DNA of 64,000 nucleotides from Rhodobacterales bacterium (lineage in GTDB: Bacteria > Pseudomonadota > Alphaproteobacteria > Rhodobacterales > Rhodobacteraceae): the NCBI GenBank assembly GCA_025362795.1, contig JANYFE010000061.1:85942-149941 (forward strand), in the 5' to 3' direction. Each line of letters opens with the position of its first letter. Position 1 is the stretch's first letter. Positions 55,449-62,365 of this stretch are shown piece by piece. Under the pieces are notes generated by a model. That model ran no database searches and was not told the origin of the DNA. It saw nothing but the letters and a program-made list of their open reading frames with translations. The translations under genes and the position numbers were made by a program.

Positions 55449-56612
55449 ATGCTTGCCCCCTATGCCTGCCACCCGGACGCCTCACGCGGGCGTCTGCATG
55501 TCGAGAAGATGTCGTCGTTCCGCAGCCCGTTTCAGCGCGACCGCGACAGGATCATTCATTCCTCAGCGTTTCGCAGGCTGAAGCACAAGACGCAGGTGTT
55601 TGTCGAACATGAGGGCGACTACTACCGCACCCGGTTGACCCATACGATCGAGGTGGCGCAGGTGGCGCGGACGATTGCCGGGGTGCTGGGGCTGAATACG
55701 GACTTGGCCGAAGCGGTGGCGCTGGCGCATGATCTGGGCCACACGCCGTTCGGCCATACCGGCGAGGATGCGATGGAGGCGCTGATGGCGCCCTTTGGCG
55801 GGTTTGACCACAACGCGCAGGCCTTGCGGATCGTGACGCGACTGGAACGGCACTATGCCGATTTCGACGGGCTGAACCTGACCTGGGAAAGTCTGGAGGG
55901 GATTGCCAAGCATAACGGTCCGGTGCGCGGGCCAAATGCCGACCCGAAACATGCCGGGCCGTTGCCCTATGCGCTGGCAGAGGTCAACGCGCAGTGGGAT
56001 CTTGAACTGGACAGCCATGCCAGCGCAGAGGCGCAGGTGGCGGCGATTGCGGACGATGTGGCCTATAGCCACCATGACCTGCATGACGGTTTGCGGTCGG
56101 GGTTGTTTACCGAGGTGGACCTTATGGCGCTGCCGGTTACCGGGCCGGCGTTTGAAGAGGTTGACCGGCTGTATCCGGGGCTGGACAAGATGCGGCGGCG
56201 GCACGAGGCTTTGCGGCGAGTGTTTGGCCGGATGGTCGAGGATGTGATTGCGGTGGCACAGAACCGGCTCGCGGCCGCGCAGCCGAAGTCGGTCGACGAT
56301 ATCCGCCACATGGGAACGACGGTAATCCGGTTTTCGAAGCCGTTGTATCAGGAGTTGAAGGCGATCCGGTCGTTCCTGTTTCACCGGATGTATCGCGCAC
56401 CGTCCGTGATGGTCGAGCGGGCCAGGGTGACACAGGTCGTCAACGGCTTGTTTCCGCTGTTCACGGCCAGACCGGAGTTGTTGCCGCAGGAGTGGCAGGC
56501 GGATGTGATGGCCTGCCGGGGCGAGGTTGAACTGGCGCGGATCGTGGCGGATTACGTGGCAGGCATGACGGACCGCTTTGCCCTGGCAGAGGCGGCGCGG
56601 TTGCTGGGCTAG
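55449..56612 (+). CDS. dgt: dGTP triphosphohydrolase-like HD-domain protein
   Basis: 387 residues of the dGTPase type-2 family, which hydrolyses dNTPs to nucleosides and triphosphate. Metal-binding HD-domain residues appear in TRLTHTIEVAQVA, LAHDLGHTPFGHTGE and DDVAYSHHDLHDGL. FRSPFQRDRDRIIHSSAFRRLKHKTQVF is the family N-terminal signature. The ATG at 55449 (MLAPYACHPDASRGRL) with GCGAGG upstream matches relatives; an in-frame ATG at 55428 is an alternative. It is divergent from the broken methyltransferase. Confidence 0.92.
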   Translation: MLAPYACHPDASRGRLHVEKMSSFRSPFQRDRDRIIHSSAFRRLKHKTQVFVEHEGDYYRTRLTHTIEVAQVARTIAGVLGLNTDLAEAVALAHDLGHTPFGHTGEDAMEALMAPFGGFDHNAQALRIVTRLERHYADFDGLNLTWESLEGIAKHNGPVRGPNADPKHAGPLPYALAEVNAQWDLELDSHASAEAQVAAIADDVAYSHHDLHDGLRSGLFTEVDLMALPVTGPAFEEVDRLYPGLDKMRRRHEALRRVFGRMVEDVIAVAQNRLAAAQPKSVDDIRHMGTTVIRFSKPLYQELKAIRSFLFHRMYRAPSVMVERARVTQVVNGLFPLFTARPELLPQEWQADVMACRGEVELARIVADYVAGMTDRFALAEAARLLG

Positions 56613-56614
56613 GC

Positions 56615-56656
56615 GTCCACCTGTGGACAATTTGGAATGTCATTTGAGATCAAATG
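56615..56656. repeat. Two short palindromes at a convergent junction
   Basis: GTCCAC-CT-GTGGAC (56615-56628) and CATTTGA-GA-TCAAATG (56641-56656), both perfect, lie just after the dgt stop and before the convergent dsbB. They may act in termination. They resemble in placement, though not in sequence, the palindromes at 20.5 and 26.8 kb. Confidence 0.45.
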
Positions 56657-56718
56657 GTTAGGTGGCGGCGTCGACTGGACGTTAAGTTTGGCCAAAAGGG
56701 TGGGTGAAATCCCGCGAC

Positions 56719-57189
56719 CTACGGTTTGCTTGCCGCCCACAACCACATTGCCACCAGCGCCACTGATGCCAGCATGTTCCACGATGCCATCGAAAGGCTG
56801 AACATCTCCCACGCGACCTGATCGCAATGCACGACCGGAGCGGCTTGAATCTGGGCCAGCAGGTCTTTGGCGCTGAGTTTGGCGATCGAGCCAGAGGTGC
56901 AGGTCGCGGGCCCGAGCCACCAATGCCGTTCGACCCCGGTATGGTAGCCGCCCAGAACGGCGGTGGTCAGGGCGGCGATGGCACCCAGACACGGCAGCAC
57001 GCGCCAAGTTAGACCTTTGGGGATCAGCAGGGCCGCGATGCCGATGACGATGGCGACGGCGTGGGGATAGCGCTGTTGCAGGCACAGATGGCACGGGGCG
57101 AGGCCGCCGATATACTGGAAGGCGAGAGCTCCGGCCAGAAGCGCGGCGGAGCCAAGCGTGGCAAGCAGGATCAGGGATTGGCGGCTCAC
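56719..57189 (-). CDS. dsbB: Disulfide bond formation protein B
   Basis: DsbB reoxidises DsbA in the periplasm and passes electrons to quinone. 156 residues with four membrane helices; the first Cys pair is Cys33/Cys36 (APCHLC) and the second Cys97/Cys122 (PATCTSG, VHCDQVAW). The CxxC spacing and the longer second loop are canonical. It ends 1 nt before the start side of the DedA-type gene's stop, forming a minus-strand pair with it. Confidence 0.92.
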   Translation of the reverse strand: MSRQSLILLATLGSAALLAGALAFQYIGGLAPCHLCLQQRYPHAVAIVIGIAALLIPKGLTWRVLPCLGAIAALTTAVLGGYHTGVERHWWLGPATCTSGSIAKLSAKDLLAQIQAAPVVHCDQVAWEMFSLSMASWNMLASVALVAMWLWAASKP

Positions 57190-57190
57190 C

Positions 57191-57805
57191 TTACGCTCCG
57201 AACAGTTTCAGACCCAGCCACAGCACGGCTGCGGCCACAATCACCAGCCCGGCCACCAAGGCAAGGCGGCGGTGGATCACGTCTGCGATAGCGGGACCAT
57301 AGGTTTTCAGCGCCCAGCCAAGGACAAAGAACTTGATGCCGCGTGCGACCACGGCGGCAAGGATGAACAGGGGCAGGCTAAACCCCACGACGCCGGACAG
57401 GATGGTGACGATCTTCATCGGCGGCAGGTGGGCGAGGCCAGACGTCACCAGCAGCAAAAGGATGGTGCCGGTGCCCGTCGCGGCCTTGAGCTGGTTGAAA
57501 GCGTCCACCCCGTTGTAGAATTGCAGGACAGGCAGTGCGATCATGTCAAAGAAATAGTGACCGATCAGCCAGCCGAAAATTCCGCCTGCAACCGACGCCA
57601 CTGTCGCAATCATCGCATAGCGCATCGCACGTTCCGGACGGGCAAGGCACATCGGCAGGAACAGGATTTCCGCTGGCAGCGGGAACACCGAGCTTTCGAC
57701 GAACGAGATTACGGCAAGCGCCAACGCCGCATAACGCGACGCGGCCCAGGCCAGGGTCCAGTCAAGAAGGCGTTGGAACATTCGGTCTGCTCGCGGGTTT
57801 TGCAT
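57191..57805 (-). CDS. YqaA/DedA-family membrane protein
   Basis: 204 residues. The SNARE-associated/VTT (DedA) domain shows ISFVESSVFPLPAEILFLPMCLA near the N-terminus and GLAHLPPMKIVTILSGVVGFSLPLFILAAVVARGIKFF in the second half, the YqaA subfamily pattern. DedA-type proteins are implicated in phospholipid flipping and envelope homeostasis. The ATG at 57805 is chosen; an internal ATG at 57781 is also possible. It is upstream of and probably cotranscribed with dsbB. Confidence 0.88.
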   Translation of the reverse strand: MQNPRADRMFQRLLDWTLAWAASRYAALALAVISFVESSVFPLPAEILFLPMCLARPERAMRYAMIATVASVAGGIFGWLIGHYFFDMIALPVLQFYNGVDAFNQLKAATGTGTILLLLVTSGLAHLPPMKIVTILSGVVGFSLPLFILAAVVARGIKFFVLGWALKTYGPAIADVIHRRLALVAGLVIVAAAVLWLGLKLFGA

Positions 57806-57910
57806 GCTATGGCCCTGCGCGGGGCCGGAGGTCAAGTCCGGAACGAGGGGGCTATCGGCTGCGGTGCTGTCTGTTTAGGCTGGGACAAAGGGTATCGGGG
57901 AGTATGTGGC

Positions 57911-58816
57911 ATGGAATGGCGTGGCAGGCGCGAAAGCAGCAATATCGAGGATCGGCGGTCCGAGGGCAGTCCGGGTGGGGTTGGCGGCTTTGGCGGTGGC
58001 GGTCGGCGTACGACCGGGTCGGTTGGGGTTGGCGGCGGGCTGGGGGTGGTGGCGATTGTGGTCGTCGGCTGGTTCTTTGGCATTGACCTGACGCCTTTGC
58101 TGAATGGCGGCGGCTCTGTCGGGGGATCAGGATCTGGCATGTCGGCACCCGAGCCGATCACGCAGGACGACAAGGATGCCGGCGCGTTCGTCAGTGTCAC
58201 CCTGGCTGATACCGAGGATATCTGGGCCAAGGTGTTCAAGGAACAGGTCGGCAAAACCTATCACCCGGTGACGCTGGTGCTGTACAAAGGGGTCACGCAA
58301 TCGTCGTGCGGTGACGCCTCTGGCGCGACCGGGCCGTTTTATTGCCCTAGCGACAAGAAGGTTTACCTCGACACCGGGTTCTTTGTGACGATGAAACAGG
58401 AACTGGGGATCAACGGCGATTTCGCGAATGCCTATGTGGTGGCGCATGAGGTCGGCCATCATGTGCAGGACGAACTGGGCATTCTGGGCAAAGCCAATGA
58501 CTTGCGGTCGCGGTCATCAGAGGCCGACAGCAACGAGATTTCGGTACGGATCGAGTTGCAGGCCGATTGTCTGGCAGGGATCTGGGGGCGCGATGTGCAG
58601 CAGCAGTTCGGCACGATCGAGGCGGGGGATTACGAAGAGGCGATCAATGCGTCCCGACAGATCGGTGATGACACGTTGCAGCGCAATGCAGGCCAGGTGC
58701 CGATGCCGGACAGCTTTACCCATGGCACCAGCGCACAGCGGTCGAAATGGTTCCAGATCGGCTTGAAGTCGGGGCAGTTGTCGGCGTGTGACACGTTTAA
58801 GGTGTCCAACCCTTGA
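57911..58816 (+). CDS. YpfJ-type neutral zinc metallopeptidase
   Basis: 301 residues of the Zn_peptidase family. The N-terminus MEWRGRRESSNIEDRR is the family signature. A Gly-rich segment leads to one membrane helix (LGVVAIVVVGWFFGIDL), then the extracytoplasmic catalytic domain with HEVGH (AYVVAHEVGHHVQ) and RIELQADCLAGIWG, the third-ligand region. ATG at 57911. The biological substrate is unknown. It is followed by a tRNA gene. Confidence 0.9.
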   Translation: MEWRGRRESSNIEDRRSEGSPGGVGGFGGGGRRTTGSVGVGGGLGVVAIVVVGWFFGIDLTPLLNGGGSVGGSGSGMSAPEPITQDDKDAGAFVSVTLADTEDIWAKVFKEQVGKTYHPVTLVLYKGVTQSSCGDASGATGPFYCPSDKKVYLDTGFFVTMKQELGINGDFANAYVVAHEVGHHVQDELGILGKANDLRSRSSEADSNEISVRIELQADCLAGIWGRDVQQQFGTIEAGDYEEAINASRQIGDDTLQRNAGQVPMPDSFTHGTSAQRSKWFQIGLKSGQLSACDTFKVSNP

Positions 58817-58861
58817 GCGGTTGACGCCGCCGTCGCGGGCGGCTACATCGCGGATCAGGTG

Positions 58862-58945
58862 GCCCGAGTGGTGGAATGGTAGACGCAGAGGACTCAAAAT
58901 CCTCCGCCGCGAGGCATGTCGGTTCGAGTCCGACCTCGGGCACCA
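58862..58945 (+). tRNA. tRNA-Leu (anticodon CAA)
   Basis: An 84-nt class II tRNA. The acceptor stem GCCCGAG pairs with CTCGGGC (58935-58941), followed by the discriminator A and an encoded CCA. The anticodon stem GAGGA/TCCTC encloses the loop CTCAAAA, giving anticodon CAA for UUG codons. The T arm carries GGTTCGAGTCC. The variable arm is the extended type of leucine tRNAs. Confidence 0.95.
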
Positions 58946-59747
58946 ACAATTTTCGCAGTCATAGGAATGCACATGCTCCAGTCCCGGGGCGTGAATTGCG
59001 CCAAATTCGCGGCGAAGTTGTGGCGCGTCGCGCAACCGATTCGGACAAACTTAACCTTAACACTGCGTTAACGCGCACTGATCGCGTGATTTTTCCCAAA
59101 CTGATGCCCAGGTTGCAACAACAGTCGGTAAAATGGGCAGAAATGCGGCAATGAATCGCGTCGTGGTTAAAGCACGGGGTTGTTTCTTTAATTGATACAA
59201 TGGGACGGAATTGCATGAAGATTACCATGCAAATCCGCCAATTTGTTTAATATTTAGTCGATGTGGCGGAGTTAGCTATTTCCACTTTGGCAACGCGTAA
59301 CAACCTTGGGTTATTAAATGGCGCGCCGGTATCCCAGCTGTTGGAGTTTTCGCCACAACCTTGACACGATCCGGCCATTTTTCCGCTTTGCGATGGGCGT
59401 GAGGACCGCTAATTAGAACATGTCCTAACTTGTAAGGACAAAGGCCGTGGGGGCGGTCTGTGTGTGTCGGTCGCATCAGTTTGGTGCGGGAAGTCGTCAC
59501 TGTGGTTCGAAAATGGGGCGCTGCGCCCTTTCAGGTGCCAAAGCGGTTTTGCCTGTTTTGGCCCGGCCCCAGTTGTCTGCCCCCGTTCCGCAACCATCAC
59601 AACAGCCCGGCGTCTGGCGCGGTCACACCTGTGGCCGGCTGTTCTCTGCATTCCGCAAGGTGTGCAGGGCACCGCCAGGGTTGACGAGGCGGCAAACCGC
59701 CCTTGGAGATCAGGGGTTTTGGCCCTGGACATGTGATGGAGTGGACG
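58946..59747. other. Long AT-rich non-coding region upstream of the RTX genes
   Basis: This 0.8-kb stretch has no convincing gene; its reading frames lack coding character. About 59040-59420 is clearly richer in A/T than the surroundings. It holds a CtrA-like site (59057-59071), an inverted repeat TTGCATG/CATGCAA (59211-59232) and a 20-nt imperfect palindrome TGTCCT..AGGACA (59421-59440). It could contain a distant promoter for the RTX genes, or be the scar of an insertion next to the tRNA gene. Confidence 0.5.
59057..59071. promoter_or_regulatory. CtrA-type binding site candidate
   Basis: TTAA-CACTGCG-TTAA fits the alphaproteobacterial CtrA consensus TTAA-N7-TTAA exactly, and another TTAA half-site (59051) precedes it. 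In Rhodobacterales CtrA governs motility, gene-transfer agents and other surface functions. The site is about 0.8 kb before the RTX gene, which is far for direct control. Confidence 0.4.
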
Positions 59748-59864
59748 ATGCGACTGACGGACAGATCCCTGAACCTTGCGGCATGTGGTGCCGGAACGCT
59801 TTCACTGGCCCTGACCGATGGTGCGGCGATGCCAGTCTCATTGCCTCACGCAACGCGGTTTTGA
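59748..59864 (+). CDS. Possible 38-residue leader peptide before the RTX-Hint gene
   Basis: A short open frame starting at ATG (MRLTDRSLNLAACGAG...) and ending 10 nt before the RTX gene's ATG; the RTX ribosome site GAGGA lies at its stop codon, which would allow coupling. It has a mildly hydrophobic stretch, no known family. It may be chance. Confidence 0.25.
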   Translation: MRLTDRSLNLAACGAGTLSLALTDGAAMPVSLPHATRF

Positions 59865-59874
59865 GGAACCTGAC

Positions 59875-62139
59875 ATGACACTGTCGTATTTTTACAGCGA
59901 TTCCCACGGCAACGACTGGCCCGTAAAGCCGGATTGCGTCACGCTGCACAGCAATGGGTGCTGGTATGACGACGAGGGTCATCAGTGCCATCCGAAGCTT
60001 GACGGGTATGTCGAAGGCACGGCGGGAAGCGACCTGATCGACTACAATTACACGGGCGATCCCGAAGGCGACAAGATTGACCACAACGACGCCATCCTGC
60101 CGGGTGCAGCCAAGCAGGATGATTATGTGATTGCCGGTGCGGGCAACGATACGGTTCTGGCCGGTCTGGGCAACGACAACGTGTTCGGCGGCGACGGCAA
60201 CGACAGTCTGAACGGTCAGGACGGCAACGATTCGCTTTATGGCGAAAACGGCAATGACGTGTTGATTGGCGGGTCGGGCAACAACATCTCGTATGGCGGC
60301 GCGGGCGATGACCGCTTTGTCGGCGGGTCAGGTGCCGATACGTTCGACGGCGGCGCAGGGCAGGACAATCTGGATTACACCGCGTCGGGCGGCGCGGTGA
60401 ACGTCAATCTGACCACCGGGGCGATGTCGGGCGGCGATGCGGCCAATGACCATATCAATGGCGGCATCGATGGCGTCCTCGGCTCTGCCTTTGGTGACAG
60501 TCTGACCGGGTTCGACCAGCAGGGCACCGCGGCTAGCGACACCTACACCAACCAGTTCTGGGGCAACGGCGGCAACGACACCATCACGGGCATGGCGGGC
60601 AATGACCTGATCTATGGCGGCAATGATCAGGATCTGATCTATGGCGGCGCCGGAAATGACACGGTTTCGGGCGATGCGGGCAATGACAGCATCTATGGCG
60701 GCGACGGCAATGACCTGGCAAGTGGCGGCGATGGCAATGATCTGATCGACACCTCGAACAGCTTGCAATCGCCGGATATCGGGTATCCCGGCCTGTATCC
60801 GGCCGACATCGATCCGAACAACGACAAGGACAGTGTCTATGGCGGCGCAGGTGATGACACCATTCGCACCGGCGATGACCGCGATCTGATTGACGGTGGC
60901 ACCGGCAATGATTCGATCGATGCGGGCGTTGACAATGACACGGTTACTGGCGGCGACGGCAATGACACCATCGTCGGAGCAGAGGGTGCCGATTGCATCG
61001 ACGGCGGCACCGGCAACGACGTTATCTATGGCGGCTATGGACCCGGCGTGCCGGAGTCGGTGAACATCCCCGACGCAACCGATCTGGCACCGACCAACGG
61101 GACGGACAGCATCCACGGCGGCGACGGCAACGACACCATTTTCGGGATGGACGACAGGGACACGCTGTACGGCGACGCCGGCAACGACATGCTGGACGGC
61201 GGGATCGACAACGACCTGATGTATGGCGGCACCGGCAACGATCGCGCGCTGGGCGGCGACGGCAATGACACGGTCTACGGCGACGCCGGCAATGACGTGA
61301 TCACTGGTGGCGCCGGCGCGGATTCGCTGTCGGGCGGCGATGATCGTGACCTGTTCGTGGGCGGCAATACCGGCGACTTTGTCGATGGCAACGAAGGTGG
61401 CAACGATTATGACACGCTGGACCTTACGGGTGCTGGCCCGCTGCACATCATCTATGACGCTCTCAACCCCGAAAACGGTACTGTCAATTTCCTGGACCCG
61501 ACCGACCATCACATCACCGGCACGCTGACGTTCAAGAACATCGAGAATGTCATCCCCTGCTTTACCCCCGGCACCATGATTGCCACGCCGCGCGGCGAAG
61601 TGGCTGTGGAAAACCTGCGGGTTGGTGACAGGATCATCACCCGGGACAACGGGATGCAGGAAATTCGCTGGCTTGGGCGGCGAGAGCTCAGCTGGAAGGA
61701 CCTTGCCTCGGCACCACATCTGAAACCGGTGCTGATCCGGCAGGGGGCGTTGGGCAACGGCCTGCCGGAGCGCGACATGCTGGTGTCGCCGAACCACCGG
61801 TTGCTGGTGGCAAATGACCGCACCGCCCTGTATTTCGACGAGCACGAGGTTTTGGTGGCGGCCAAGCATTTGGTGGCGGGCAAGGGCGTGCATTCGGTGG
61901 ATGCTGCGGGGGCGACCTATCTTCATTTCATGTGCGACCGCCACGAAGTCGTGCTGTCGAACGGCGCCTGGACCGAAAGCTTCCAACCCGGCGACTACAC
62001 GCTGAAGGGCATGGGAAATTCGCAACGCTCTGAAATCTATGACCTGTTCCCGGATTTGAAGACCACCGCCGGGCTGGAAAGCTATGCCGCAGCGCGCCGC
62101 ACATTGAAGCGCCACGAGGCCCTGCTGATCGTCCGGTAA
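59875..62139 (+). CDS. RTX calcium-binding protein with C-terminal Hint domain
   Basis: 754 residues. After a non-repetitive start (MTLSYFYSDSHGNDW, with three Cys in the first 50 residues) come about 25-30 RTX nonapeptides of GGxGNDxxx type in several blocks (about 85-505). They fold as calcium-filled beta-rolls once outside the cell. The C-terminal part from Cys562 (PCFTPGTMIATPRGEVAVENLRVGD) is a complete Hint domain, with SPNHRLLVAN and the FMCDRHEVVLSNGAWTESF block. There is no Sec signal, so type I secretion is expected. A Hint domain may cleave or cross-link the chain; this is not shown for the family. It ends before a strong hairpin. Confidence 0.88.
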   Translation: MTLSYFYSDSHGNDWPVKPDCVTLHSNGCWYDDEGHQCHPKLDGYVEGTAGSDLIDYNYTGDPEGDKIDHNDAILPGAAKQDDYVIAGAGNDTVLAGLGNDNVFGGDGNDSLNGQDGNDSLYGENGNDVLIGGSGNNISYGGAGDDRFVGGSGADTFDGGAGQDNLDYTASGGAVNVNLTTGAMSGGDAANDHINGGIDGVLGSAFGDSLTGFDQQGTAASDTYTNQFWGNGGNDTITGMAGNDLIYGGNDQDLIYGGAGNDTVSGDAGNDSIYGGDGNDLASGGDGNDLIDTSNSLQSPDIGYPGLYPADIDPNNDKDSVYGGAGDDTIRTGDDRDLIDGGTGNDSIDAGVDNDTVTGGDGNDTIVGAEGADCIDGGTGNDVIYGGYGPGVPESVNIPDATDLAPTNGTDSIHGGDGNDTIFGMDDRDTLYGDAGNDMLDGGIDNDLMYGGTGNDRALGGDGNDTVYGDAGNDVITGGAGADSLSGGDDRDLFVGGNTGDFVDGNEGGNDYDTLDLTGAGPLHIIYDALNPENGTVNFLDPTDHHITGTLTFKNIENVIPCFTPGTMIATPRGEVAVENLRVGDRIITRDNGMQEIRWLGRRELSWKDLASAPHLKPVLIRQGALGNGLPERDMLVSPNHRLLVANDRTALYFDEHEVLVAAKHLVAGKGVHSVDAAGATYLHFMCDRHEVVLSNGAWTESFQPGDYTLKGMGNSQRSEIYDLFPDLKTTAGLESYAAARRTLKRHEALLIVR

Positions 62140-62182
62140 ACCATGCAGCGAGCCGGGGCCGCACAGGCTGTCGGCGACGGAG

Positions 62183-62206
62183 AAGGAGGGCGCAAGCCCT
62201 CCTTTT
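62183..62206 (+). terminator. Terminator after the first RTX gene
   Basis: AAGGAGGGC-GCAA-GCCCTCCTT is a perfect 9-bp stem with a GNRA loop, followed by TT and a T-rich tail, 43 nt after the stop. It should separate the two RTX genes into different transcripts. Confidence 0.75.
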
Positions 62207-62365
62207 ACGTTTTCGTCCTGATCCGCTGACCTGTGGCGTCAGTATGGCGCTGCCCGAGATGCGCCGCAATTGCATCAAACCTGACCCTGAAAACCCCTGA
62301 ACTGGACACAGTTTGAGAACGGTTTGCGTGTATCCGGACAGTTAAGAAGTAAGGGTTTGCGCAAA

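Noticed and set aside
59447..59878. Several overlapping plus-strand frames of 70-140 codons upstream of the RTX gene
   Set aside because: They overlap each other, lack ribosome sites and have Cys/Arg-rich, non-protein-like composition.
60328..62115. A 595-codon open frame on the minus strand across the first RTX gene
   Set aside because: It mirrors the GGxGNDxxx codon pattern of the plus-strand gene; its product is a Val/Ile/Ala-rich repeat without known domains. RTX arrays commonly leave the opposite strand open.
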